Shown here: positions 36,100 through 47,742 of the stretch, piece by piece
How the letters are laid out: every line of letters begins with the position of its first letter
Numbering within the stretch: the first letter of the stretch is position 1
Source: Papiliotrema nemorosa
Lineage: Eukaryota; Basidiomycota; Tremellomycetes; Tremellales; Rhynchogastremaceae
Length of the DNA: 64,000 nt
Direction of reading: 5' to 3'
Assembly (NCBI GenBank): GCA_032158125.1
Contig: JASKOT010000009.1
Location: 434,001 to 498,000, forward strand
The notes under the pieces: generated by a model
Told to the model about the DNA's origin: nothing
The model's database searches: none
The model's input: the letters and a program-made list of their open reading frames with translations, nothing else
Made by a program: the position numbers and the translations under genes

Positions 36100-37045
36100 A
36101 TGTCCACTACTACCGCTCCTACTTCTGCCGCTGGCTTCCCAGAGATCCAGACTTTGTTGGAGAACAACAAGAAATGGGCTCAAGGTGTCGCTTCAGAGGA
36201 CGCTCAGTTCTTCCCCAAATCTACCAAAGGCCAGGTGAGTCGGCATTTTGCCTTTCGAATCTCGCTCAGCGCTTACACCCAGGCCCCAAACTTCCTTTGG
36301 ATCGGTTGTGCCGACTCTCGAGTCCCCGAGAGCGTCGTGATGGGCTGCAAACCCGGAGAGGTCTTTGTTCACGTGAGTCGGCTCCTTCAAGCCTGGAATG
36401 ATAGAGCTGATAGAACAGCGAAATATCGCCAACCAAGTGAGCTGTCGCGAGACCTCGTCTGATGTCAGCTCACGCTTTAGTACCAACTCGAAGATGACTC
36501 TGCCAACTCTCTCCTCGACTACGGTGTCCTCACGGTTGGTGTCAGCCACGGTGAGTAGACCTCACCTTACTGCACATTGAGTCTGACCCCAGTCATGGTC
36601 GTCGGACATTCCGCTTGTGGTGGTTGTATCGCAGCGTACCACGCCCCAGCCCCCAACCCGAGTCATCCGCCTCACAACGCCTTGACTCGATTCTTGGACC
36701 CCTTGGTCGCTCTTCGACACTCTTTGCCAGAGGGATCTACCGTTGACGATCTTATCAAGGCGAATGTGAGACTTGGTGTTGCCAACCTTGCCAAGTCTGA
36801 GGTCCGTTATCTCTTCTCTCGTTTTCGTGAGATTTACAGCTGACAAGCAGGTCATGAAGACTGCTTGGGATGCTGCCAAGAAGGGAGAGAAGAAGGCTGT
36901 CTACATTCACGGCTTCGTGAGTCGCCCATGGCGATATATCAAGCAGTTTGCTAACGTACAGGTCTACAATCTCGGTACGGGACAGCTCGAGGATCTCGGT
37001 ATCTCGCAGGGACCCGACGGACCCTTGAGCCCCAAGGAGGCCTAG
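36100..37045 (+). CDS. Beta-class carbonic anhydrase
   Basis: Seven exons give 223 aa from the ATG at 36100. Zinc ligands and active-site motifs are clear: FLWIGCADSRVPES (Cys, Asp/Arg dyad), FVHRNIANQY, and VMVVGHSACGGC (His and Cys). The enzyme hydrates CO2 to bicarbonate, essential for growth in ambient air and for CO2 sensing in cryptococci. Exon 3 is only 18 nt. The fifth intron uses a weak donor, GTCCGT (36802). The reading frame stays open far upstream of the ATG with a basic, acid-free character, so an alternative longer product is possible. Similar to Cryptococcus Can proteins; which paralogue is not certain. Confidence 0.94.
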
Positions 37046-37276
37046 GCGACCTATTGAACGTAACTTTTGTCAAAGCTCCAGGCGTTTGTGATTAGATCTT
37101 GGAAGCGCGAGAGAAAGGCTGAAATGCAATGCGATCAGGAGTACGAGCAGTATACAAAGTACAGTCATAGACGTAGACCGAGTGGATGGAACTATCATGC
37201 ACGATTTCATCCATCTTATCCTTGTACCTGCTTGCTTGATTGTTGTTGATTTGCCACCCAAGTCGCGTCGCCCGGA

Positions 37277-40200
37277 ATGGCGCACAGACCAGACATTTTG
37301 ACATTTCACCGGCCAAATCTCATCTTGCTATTGTTCAATACTGCTACCTCTCTCAATCAACCTGGACCACCTCGCCTTCGTACTAGCTACGTGGTCAGAC
37401 ATTTTGTCTTGAACAAACAGTCAAACCAGAGCAACTACTAGGAGGCGCTCAACATTCACCGCAACCTTCGAATCACCCGATTGACCCTTCAGCGTCTAGT
37501 TGGAGGGTCTCAATCGACCCCGGCTTCTTCGCAATGTCTGCGAGTGCTCCATACATCAGCGCCTTCCAGGTCTCAACTCTCATTCTCACCGTTTGACCTT
37601 GATGCCTCCCCCTCTGCACCCTCGAATCCAACGGGTACCGTACCTTATCGAGATAAAGGCAAAGGTCGCGCGATAGACATAGACGAAGACTTATCTCAAT
37701 GGACTGAACAGTCCTTGTCTGCCTCGGATGCTCTTGAGGATCTCGGGTCAACATCATGGGACGATCTCTCTGGCTCGACCTCGCTCGAACCTCCCCCCGG
37801 ATTCATGGACGATTATGTACCACTCCCGAGCGATTTCCCTGTCGATTCCAACTATACCTTTCCCGAAGATCCAACATTCCTAGATCCTCGACCTCTACCT
37901 GATTTCGATGGATCGTACGCATCATTCCCTCACGAGCATGTCGAGACTCCATCTGCTGAGAGTTCGACAAGGAAAAGGAGATCAGGGAGGAGGACGGTCA
38001 TTCCTAATCTTCCACCGTTACCTGCTGGTGAAATGCCCAAAGATGGGGATAGTCGATTCGATTGGAGGCAGACTGCTTCGTCACAGATGCAAAAGCAGAT
38101 GAGGGGAAAGAGATGGTATCCCCATTTGACTGTCAATAGGCATCCTGCGCCAAAGACAAAGTTGACAGAGGGAGATACGTTCTATGACGAAGTCACTCGG
38201 TATCGTAATCAGTGAGCCTACCTTTCTCCTTGTTGATCCCCGTGTGATCATGTCCTCTAACGCTTATCTTCAGTTTCTTACCACTTCTGCATGCCGAACA
38301 TGCGGAAGAACAACGACTATTCAATGAGAGGTTGAAAGATTGGTCCTTGTCCCGGCTCAAACGAGACGGGTTCGCCTTGACCCATTTGAAAGGGAACAGG
38401 TCAAAGTGGCCCGCAAAACAAGGTGGAACAGTATGGGAGTTCAGACAATTTGATGATGGAAAAGAGGTGAAAGCTCTGCCGTTCCATCGCTTCACGTGAG
38501 TCCGGTTGATTGATCTCGTGCTGATTCGAAGATCAGGACAGTCGGCCATCTTGTCCCGTACAACACCTCTCAGGGATGCCATCCTCGAGAATGGTACTAT
38601 CGGTCCACCAGACGAGAAAATGGGATTCATGCATGTCCAAGTTTACAGCTCAGGAACGGGGTTCATCAGGCTGCAAGCGGAGAACGAACTGGAGGATGTC
38701 ACCGATGGCTTTTGGCGGTGAGTGTTTTCCGCTCGACACCGCCAGAGACTGACGGCAGTCTTGATGTGGGGTTGAATCCTTATGTCTTGAATGTCCAAAA
38801 GGACGCCATCATGGCTCTCAACAATGATCCCGTAGCACAGGACGTCTCGGATGTTCTACGTCAACGTTTGAGTAGTGTAGATGGCCACTCGGACCGACCG
38901 GAACAGACCATCTTGGCCGGGACGGCATTGCGAGATAAGTTGCTACGGGCTTTCCAGCAGGACTTCATACCGTACGAGTCGACTACTGCCCTTGCTACTT
39001 CATCTTCACCATTACCCGCACCGGTTGGTCAGGACGATGATGGAATCAGGATCGTCAATGATGGGATTGTCGCACCGCAACACAACCTCAATGCAAACGA
39101 CGTGGATGCGATCCCGGTACCGAGGGTTCACAAGAGTATGAGTGGTACGCTAATCAGAAACGAGGAGATCAGATCCTGGGCGGAGAGACATAGAATGGAA
39201 GGGGAGGTGGAGAAATCAAAAAGCGATCCGGATGTTCCGCTCAATCCGAGCCAGCTGAGAGCGATTGCAATGATGATCAGCGAGAGGCTCAGTCTCGTAC
39301 AAGGGGTGAGTTAACCGTATCATCCCTGAAGACGCTAACGAGTAGCCACCGGGAACGGTTAGTTGTCTCAGGCGTGACGATATGCATCTGACAATCAGGG
39401 CAAAACGAGAGTGATCATCGAGACGATCAAGCTGCTCAAGGTCAGACACGCTGATCATTCCATTGCATTTACAAAAGCTGACCTGACAGAAACATTGGAA
39501 GATACCACATCCCATTCTCGTCACTGCACACACCAACGTTGCGGTCGATAATCTTGTCGCTGGCCTACGCGCTCACGGTGTCAAAGCACTCCGAGTTGGC
39601 AATCCCGATCGTGTCAGGCCAGATCTACATCCATTCACTTTTGATACCATCTCTGCGACCCACCCTTTAGCTGCAGAAGTCGAACATCTTCTAGTCGAAA
39701 GGGAAGAGTTGTATGCCAAGGGTCCGAACGGTGAGTTGCGCGATGCACTTCTGCCTCTGACAACTAGGTGCCTACATTCATCCGATCGCAGTCAGAAACG
39801 ATAGGTCAAAAGAGATAGCTTTCAATTCACACCGTCTCAGAGCACAGATGTTTACGGATGTCTTACATGATTCCGATGTGGTGAGTGCGACATTTACTTT
39901 TTGCTCCAAGCTGAGTTGCAAGATTTGTACTACATGCTTGTCGGCCGCTAGTCAATTTATCTTGAAGCATATCGATTTTCCGATTGTTTTCCTGGACGAG
40001 GCAAGCATGGCGACCGAGCCATTGTCGCTTATACCCCTCATGAAGGGTGTAAGTTGGCCCCGACAAGACTGAGCCTCGATGCTGATCTCCAGTCATCTCA
40101 TGTGGCGATCATTGGAGATCATAAGCAACTTCCACCAGTGATCATCAGTGAATCTGCTCGGGCTGCCGGCCTGGCTACGTCTCTCTTTGAGCGACTCATC

Positions 40201-41205
40201 CATGAACGGCGTGAGTACTGAGACCTTCAGACGTCTGCAGCTGACACTTCCAGACGTTCCCTCGATCATGCTGGACACACAATACCGGATGCACCCGGAT
40301 ATCTCGGCGTTTGCCTCGAAGACCTTCTACAACTCCGACCTGAAGGACGGTACAGTCGATGCGGCAGGGAACATTGTTCCAGGATTCGGTATCCCAGAGT
40401 CGAGGTTCCTCCGGGATATTGACGACAATCCATCGAGTATGATGTTCCTGGATCACGATCATCCTGAAAGTCCCGAGATGAAGAGTATAGCCAATCACGG
40501 TGATGCGGCGATTATATGCGACATCGTCGCCGACATACTGTTCCATAATCCTGTGCGTCTTATCTGCACATATGGGCAACGTCTGACAATCAGGACATGT
40601 CTGGATCAGACATCGGTATTGTCGCTCCGTACACGGCGCAGATCCGAGCATTACACCAGAAACTCCAAGTCGACCCATATACCTCTGCCGCTCTGGCCGA
40701 CGTGTTGGGCCCGGTCAGAGCGCTCGAGGTGCAGGATATAGAGATTAAAACGGTGGATGGGTTCGAAGGCCGTGAAAAGCAAGTGATCATTTTCAGCGCT
40801 ACGAGGTGTAATGCCGCTGGATATATCGGGTTTTTGGCCGATTGGCGCAGACTCAACGTGGCTATCACACGGGCTAAACGGGTGAGCACCTCTATTGATG
40901 GGGTTGTGTGTACTGCAGACACTGACTTATAGGGACTGATTATTGTTGGTTCTGCGCAGACATTGGAACAGGCCAGAATCTCTCCTTCGGCGGAAGAGAG
41001 TTTACCGGCTGGAGGGACGAGGGTATGGAGAGAGTTTATGGCGCATTTGAGGGGAAGGGGGTTGATTCGTGTACATCAGGATCTGCCGCTGTACGAGGAG
41101 GATGCAGAGGAGAATTTCGAGGCTTCCTTGCAGAATGAGGAGAAGGATGTGGTTGAGGAGCATGAGGAGGTCATGGCAGAAGTTGCAGAGGCGTCCAGAG
41201 CATAG
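37277..41205 (+). CDS. UPF1-like superfamily 1 helicase with probable mitochondrial leader
   Basis: From 37442 the exons read in phase to 41205, giving about 1,078 aa; the first ATG is uncertain. An ATG at 37277 is in frame but separated by a TAG at 37439-37441, so it needs a small 5' intron (for example GTGG...CTAG ending 37441). The early sequence contains RVLHTSAPSRSQLSF, a typical mitochondrial presequence cleavage context. Helicase motifs: GPPGTGKTR (Walker A, split by a 12 nt exon at 39346-39357), TAHTNVAVDNL, FLDEAS (Walker B), GDHKQLPP, LDTQYRMHP, GIVAPYTAQ, TVDGFEGREK and NVAITRAKR. This is the Upf1/Sen1/IGHMBP2 group of SF1B RNA/DNA helicases. The N-terminal 480 residues lack a recognised domain. 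The C terminus is Glu-rich. Confidence 0.85.
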
Positions 41206-41682
41206 AAGACAGGAGGAAACGTTGCAGCTCGAATCTATCTGTACTCATAGAGAGGAAGGGCATCTTGCGTTCTTGTTGTATATCATCTTGTCACATGCAT
41301 ACTAGGAAGAAAGGTTTGCATTCGTGCAAAGATGCCCGAATGAGACTCTTTGCTGACCTCCCTGGTGTTTTGAAGTCAAGCCGAAGGTGAAGCCAAGGTG
41401 ATGGTCGGCTGTTGAAGCTCTTACACATTCCGATACCTTGGCCCAGATCTCTGGCAGAATCGAATGTGTGCATGGATGATGTATACAGTGCGAGGAGACG
41501 GGAGGATTTATTGTGCTTTTCGCAGGAATATATGCAAATGCAGTCGTAATGTGTCATTATGTGTCGTGATGATAGTTCGACCAAATGGAAGATGAGTATC
41601 GAATGAAGCCATTCCCCTCGCCGCCTCACAGGTAGGGATACCTTAAGGACCGATAGGTTTCTGTCTAAGAGTTTGATGTCGT
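41206..41682. other. Convergent intergenic region
   Basis: 477 bp between the stops of the helicase and RPB9 genes. No additional gene was recognised. Confidence 0.5.
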
Positions 41683-42332
41683 CTACTTTTTCGCCTTGGG
41701 ATCCCGGAAGAGGTGTTTACAATGTATACAAGAGAAGAATAGCGTCATATTCGTCGTGATTCTCCTCGCTTGATCTTGGTAAAATACCGCGCTACGCGTC
41801 AGTCGACACTTTACCATAATAAATAACTCACCCATGTTGATGGCAGCGAGGACAGACGATACTGCTCCGTTGTAACGTTGGATCCGTATCTAAATCTCTT
41901 GTTTCTCCCGCTTGTTCACTATTCCTCAGCACCTCTCCTCCAAGCGAGGAAAGAGAATCACGGAACAAGCCGGGATGAGGGTATGGAAGAACGTACCGAG
42001 ATACGGTCACCAGGTCATTCTTGTATACGCAAGGAGCTAGGCCCGGATCTGCCGTAGCGTTTTCAGAGTATGGACAGCGTCTACATTGATACAGCAGCAC
42101 CTTGGCGTTGTTGTCCGACTAGAAAATCAGTAAATGACCAGAATAGCAATATCAGATCGCCCTTGGCGATCTGGAAGATACAAGCAAAGGAGGAGTTGAG
42201 GTGCATTTGGTGAGGCGAAGAGGGTGTATACAAACCTTGGGATAGAGAAGGTTGTTGCTGGATTTGTCAGCTCTGCGACCGGCTGCGGATTGTGCGAGCT
42301 CACCATTCTCCGCAGAATTTCAGTGAAGGCAT
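41683..42332 (-). CDS. RPB9: RNA polymerase II subunit RPB9
   Basis: Five exons (42304-42332, 42236-42257, 41997-42118, 41832-41897, 41683-41791) give 115 aa, the normal size. The start MPSLKFCGECNNLLYPK holds the first two zinc cysteines; the second exon is only 22 nt. VLLYQCRRCPYSE completes zinc ribbon 1, DTDPTLQRS is the conserved linker, and CPRCHQHGAVFYQ with MTLFFSCIHCKHLFRD forms the second ribbon. RPB9 sits on the polymerase jaw and affects start-site choice, transcript fidelity and proofreading. The usual C-terminal HRWR is replaced by HLFRD. Confidence 0.95.
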
Positions 42333-42928
42333 AGTTGGACTCGGGATTCTGATCGCAGATCCAGTCTTCAGGCTTGGTGGATATGCAGAAGGAGATGTGA
42401 CTAGAGCAACAGGGAAAGAAGCAAGTGGACAAGAGCAATAGCTCGAGGGTAAATAGGCGCCGAAGCAACAAGGGAGATCGGGTGATATCATCACACGCCT
42501 ATTTTAAAGTGGGTGTCTCACATGGGACATGCGGGCACAGCTTGAAGGGGGAGGAAGGAATGGGACAACGTTTCAACCGCGATCCGACTTTTCACTCGAC
42601 CTCCTCGACAACAGGTTGGACAGAGGACGTCGCCAGGCTGTCAGATACAATCTGTACAATATAAATCTGGCCATTTTGTTCCGCTAGTGTCGAAAATCGC
42701 CCATCGCCCGAGACCACAAGGATCTTGGGAGCTCGACGCGACGGCGAGGAAAATACCTAGGGATAGCTATCGACTGCCCTTTTGTTATCCATCAGCCGCA
42801 CCAATCATCGACAATCAGCTTGTGGATCGATACCATCCATTTACATCACCTTGGAAGCCCCCATTGTGCGTTGATCGGGAGATTGGAGAACGCGCTTCTA
42901 TCAAAACCTCTCTACCCCTTCGCCAACC
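42333..42928. other. Divergent promoter region of RPB9 and the GT90 gene
   Basis: 596 bp between two start codons. Short antisense frames are present but none has coding character; nothing else was recognised. Confidence 0.5.
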
Positions 42929-45500
42929 ATGGCGTTCAATCTCCCCTTCAACTCTCCCCTCGCTCTCCCCTTACCGCGCCGGTTCCTCCTTCTAGGTATA
43001 ACCATCGTCGCTGTCATCCTCTTCCTTCACACATTCGCACCTACGACCCTTCCTCCCGCCCTCACTCCAAACTTACCACACCACGAACCCGACGCTTCTT
43101 ATTTCTCACCGTCTAAATGGCTTCCACCCATACTCAACCCCAACACACCCGACCGTCCGCTCGAGTTCGATGAAGAGGGATCTTGTCTGTTTTTATCGCC
43201 CTTTGATGCATTATCAGCTGCTGAGAAAGCTCGAGCGCAGTACCTCGAATTGGAAGAAGTGAGTTCGGGAGTGGTAAGGACGAAACCTCGTCCGCCTGCA
43301 AAGGATGATGATCCGGATTTCGACGCAGAGGACGAGATGGTAGGTGATGGATCTGTCGGAGGCGGCAATTCGACAAAGTTCAGCTTGACGGGTTTGACAC
43401 ATCCCATTTTGGCTTTGTTGCGCGACGGGGAAACCAAGTGGAATAACCTATTGGCGGGACAGAGCAAGACTTTGGAGCAAGCCGTCGAGACATACAAGGA
43501 GCGATGGGGAAGGAATCCTCCAAGAGGGTTTGATGCTTGGCAAGTCTTACAAGAATGGCGCTCGTTCAGTGTTTCTGACTTCCAGGTGGAGCTTTGCTCA
43601 ATCGGTCAATGTTCTGCTACCCGACGAATATGACGCGTGAGTTCAGATATGGAGGAAGATCAGCCAGAGCTGATTGGCAGTATCTTGAACTCATTGATGC
43701 CGTTCTATGCCCTACCTATCGACACGTTGAAGGAGCGGGTAGAGGAGACGGAAAAGATCCAAGAGACGTTTACTCTCATTGTGCTTGATGGAAAGGTCGA
43801 GCTGCAGTGGAACGACGACTATTCAAGAGATACATGGTGGGCATCAAGACCTAGAGCAGACTCTCAGACGAACCTCATGGAGCCATTCATCCAGCATCTG
43901 CCGAATTTCAGGTGAGCCGATCTATTTCGGGGGCCGTTGGACTTTCGCTGACCTCAAGGGCCACATTCACCATCCACGATCAACCTTCCATCTTGCTCGA
44001 CCATGAGAGACAGGTCGAACTACTCGATGCTGCCAAGGCTCACAAGAGTAAGTTCATCTGCAGCAATGAGTAGGAGCGAACCTGACGACAGTCTCCAATC
44101 ACCCCAATGAGAACGATCGATTCGAGCAAGATTGGCACAAGGCTTGTGCAAAGGACAGCCCGCTGAACAAGGGCGAGAAGGAACTGCGTGAGTCTGCAAT
44201 GGCTTGCGCGAGAACAGAGACTGACGTTCAGCGCAAAGCGATACCTTTATTTCTGCCCATACCGCAGCTATGGATATCTGTCAACATCCCTCATACTTGG
44301 AGAACCACGGCATGTTCATCGAGACCAAGGACGCTGGAACTCACCCCAAACCACACACGAAACTCTACCCAATCTTGGTTCCGTCAAAGACCATGCTGAA
44401 TGGTGATATCCCTGTCACTCCTATTGGTCGGGATGGAAGGAGAGACGATATTGGTTTTGATCCGGCATGGAACAAGAAATCAGGCAAGCTGTACTGGGTG
44501 AGCAATTTAAATTGAGCTACTTGAACGGAATTGACCCCTTAGCGAGGTCTGGCGACGGGTTTGAACCACAACAAGAATGTCGGAGCCAACTGGCGACAAT
44601 CACATCGAGAACGACTTCATTTCCTGGCCAACGACCGGTCAAACGACATGCAGGAAGTCCTCCTCCCTATTGGCGCCACGGGAGAAGCCGAGTTCTCTAG
44701 CCTGCCCAGGAAGGATCTGGGAGAGTACTACATGGATGCGAAATTGGCAGGGGGACATTGGCAGTGTGATTGGGGAGATGGAACGTGTCAGGAAATGGAA
44801 GACGAGATTGATTTCGCACCAAAAGATGATTCAGAGCGATCCAACCAGTTCAAATATGTCTTTGATGTGAGGTGCCCTGTCCATTTCTGGGAACACAGCT
44901 GACAAGGTAGACCGATGGGAATGCTTGGAGTTCGAGGTTCCCCAGATTGATGGCTAGTCACAAGTGAGCTCCATACGCTTTTCGTTCTGGGTTCAGCTGA
45001 CACTTTAGCGTTGTCGTCAAAGCGACCGTCTTCCCCGAGTGGAGTGAGATAAATTATCCGTCTCCCGTCGAGCAAGCTGACCCACAGATACCCAATCGTT
45101 GCCTGAATGGTACGCATACGTGCCTTCCAAGATGGACTACTCGGATTTGTACTCCATCATGTCTTTGTGAGTTGACCTAATTTGGCCAGGTACCCCAGCT
45201 TATGTTTAGCTTCCGCGGTACACCGTCTGGTAAAGGATCGCACGACGAGGTGGCGCGGCGGATAGCACTCAACGGTCAATGTTGGGTAGAGAAGAGTAAG
45301 CCGAATCTCTCTCTCCGTAGGTCGGCGCTGACGCCTAGCTTGGAGGAGAGAAGACCTGCAAGCGTACATGTTCAGGTTGTACCTTGAATATGCGAGATTG
45401 ATCAGTCCAGATAGAGATAACGGCGGAATGGTGAGCTCCCTACTCAATGCCGACACTATTTGGTCAGAACGCTGACCATAAGGACTTTGTCTTGTCATAG
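42929..45500 (+). CDS. CAP10-family glycosyltransferase (GT90, xylosyltransferase-like)
   Basis: Thirteen exons give 676 aa in phase. A short cytosolic tail, one signal anchor ([20 protein letters not shown]) and a luminal domain make a type II Golgi protein. CAP10/GT90 signatures: [87 protein letters not shown] and FFRGTP. The family includes cryptococcal Cap10 and Cxt1, which build capsule and glycolipid xylose linkages. The first intron begins GCAAGT (43540), needed to make FDAWWSF. The last exon is 18 nt. The specific donor and acceptor cannot be assigned. Confidence 0.92.
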
Positions 45501-45812
45501 GCGATAGATGTCTTTTTGGGGACGGAGGTGATTTGCACGACGGGATGATCGAGATGAACACATGATACGTATGCATCGATGCTAGCTCCACATGTCATCT
45601 GACTCGTGTATCGCCTGACTCTCTGACATGAATCCCATCTCTGCATGATCTTCGTCTCGGAGTCGCTCGAGTGGGTGAAGCTGAAACGCGTCTGTGGCTT
45701 GTTTCAAAATCGGACGATCATTTCGATTTCATACTTGATTTCAGTAAACCGGCCCCGATTCATCTTGGATCCAGAGGGCCCTACCGACCCGTCAGAAACC
45801 TCATTCTTGACC
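45501..45812. other. Short spacer before the deacetylase gene
   Basis: 312 bp between the GT90 stop and the HOS1 start. An in-frame ATG at 45645 could extend the deacetylase by 56 residues but the added sequence has no conserved look. Confidence 0.45.
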
Positions 45813-47671
45813 ATGTCAGACTCTGAAAGCTCGTGTAAACCTCATCGAGTCGCGTACATTTGGTCGGAGGAGTTACAACATGTAGCAGACCAACTTCCCT
45901 CCAATATTGGCAGGTCGACAGTCGTACATGACCTCATCAAGTCTCTCGATCTCCTGGACATTGTCGGTGACGACAATCAATGTCACGTATCTGAGTATGG
46001 TTACGGCGCAAAGGAGAATCATGGGCCAATTGGAAGAAGGGCGAGGGTTGTCGAGCCTGATGTAGAGCGATTCGGACGTAGGGAGCACTTGGAGAGGTAT
46101 CACGATAAGAAATACGTAGGTTGGTCTCTTCACCTCGACACATATGCAGTGTGTTGATATCAAGACTACCTATTGAGTGCCGGAGATACCGATTCGAGCG
46201 AAGATGAGGGATCATCCAGTTTGGACGGTTCGGATAGTTCAGCTTCTAGAGGTCTTGAACGTAAATCCAAGAGACGGAAGACTGAACATGGTCTAGAACA
46301 CGTACGTCTGTCCACCTTCTCGTCAATTCCTGCACATTTTCTCTTGCTCTCACTGTCCTCTCCGTGGCGTGCTTTATTCGCTTCTCCGCGGAAAGAGGTG
46401 AGCTTGAAACTGATGCGCAACAGGATTGTCCCAAATTCCCCGCTTTGACTCGATACGCCCACTTAGTGTCTTCAGCGACGCTCACAGCGTGTCAACAGCT
46501 CCTTGACCCTTCTCATCCGGCGGACATAGCGATATGCTGGGATGGAGGTCGACATCATGCGTTGCGGAATCGGGCTAGTGGCTTCTGTTATGTCGCCGAT
46601 GTGGTTTTTGGCATTATGCACTTGGCAAAATCCGGTCGGCCAAGGGGGACAGCTTCACCTCTCGCAGCTACAAATACATCACGTACTGTCGAGAATGGGG
46701 CGTCTGATCGTGAATCTGCGACGACACACACGGAAGCAGACGATCAGGCTGAGCACGATGGACGGGAGGAAGAGTCGACTTTGACCGAGAAGCCGACTTC
46801 ATCTCGTGCCACACAACATGGGCCTGCACCCCAGAACTCCACCGCCAGACCAGGTCGGAAAGCACGGATCATGTACCTCGACTTGGACATCCACGAAGGA
46901 GATGGAGTGCATCAAGCCTTCCTTTCCCCAACCCATTTCCCCGCTTCTCTCCCTGTTGGAAAACGCCCACCTCGTCTACCTCAGGTCCTAACGCTCTCGG
47001 TACATCATCACTCACGGACATTCTTTCCCCCTCACAGACCCTTTTCGGGCTTACCAGCCCCCAACACACCTCACCCATTCACCCTTTCCATTCCTCTCCA
47101 TGCGTATCCCTCTCCAGGGACCTACAAGGCCATTTGGGATTCGGTCCAGCACGTCAAAGAGGCTTTCGACCCCGATTACGTGGTGTTGCAACTTGGGGTC
47201 GATGGATTGCCAGGGGATAGAGTGGGTCAGTATGGTGCATGGGCCGTCCATGAGGATGGGGGAGTTGAGTGGTGTGTCCAAAAAGTGAAAGAGTGGGGAT
47301 TGCCATTGGTAGTGCTCGGTGGAGGGGGTTACAACAATCCCAACTCCGCCAGAGCTTGGGCGACAGCTACTAGTGTTTTGGTAAGTCGTTAGGCATTTAC
47401 GTCAGGGAAGTTCACTGATGTGTAGCTCGACAGACCGTTGGATGAGCACACCCAAATACCGCACCATTCGCATTTCCCGCTGTATTGCCCTTCCTTCACT
47501 CTGGAGGTGCCGCCCAGTCAGTGGTCTTGCTTTCGTTTCTCAAGAGTCCTCTACTGACTCGTAGGCCACGCAACGGATGAAAATACCCCCGAACACTTGG
47601 ACATGATCAAGGGCAACTTTACTGTCATTGCAGAGAGGATACGAGAGCTTGTCCTTTCCGCGTCGCAGTAG
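45813..47671 (+). CDS. HOS1: Class I histone deacetylase-like protein, HOS1/HDAC8 type
   Basis: Five exons (45813-46119, 46165-46301, 46424-47380, 47426-47516, 47565-47671) give 532 aa. The arginase-deacetylase fold shows RVAYIWSEEL, DCPKFPALTRYAHLVSSATL, the catalytic pair in ICWDGGRHHA, ASGFCYVADVVFGIMHL, metal ligands in YLDLDIHEGDGVHQAF and QLGVDGLPGD, and LGGGGYNNPNSARAW with the transition-state Tyr. Yeast Hos1 deacetylates cohesin Smc3; HDAC8 does the same in animals. Odd points are HHGDG changed to HEGDG, and an approximately 85-residue acidic, Thr-rich insertion between MHLAKSG and RKARIMYL. A shorter Ser/Asp-rich insertion precedes DCPKFPAL. Convergent with the SDR gene, 71 bp apart. 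Confidence 0.85.
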
Positions 47672-47742
47672 ACTCCAGAGATGGGCATGAAGTCTACTTG
47701 TCACATCCAGCCTGTCTTGGGCTAGTTGCCACACCACATAGT

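Noticed and set aside
45645..45812. Upstream in-frame ATG that would extend HOS1
   Set aside because: The added 56 residues show no conserved character and the ATG at 45813 is followed by an ordinary deacetylase start.
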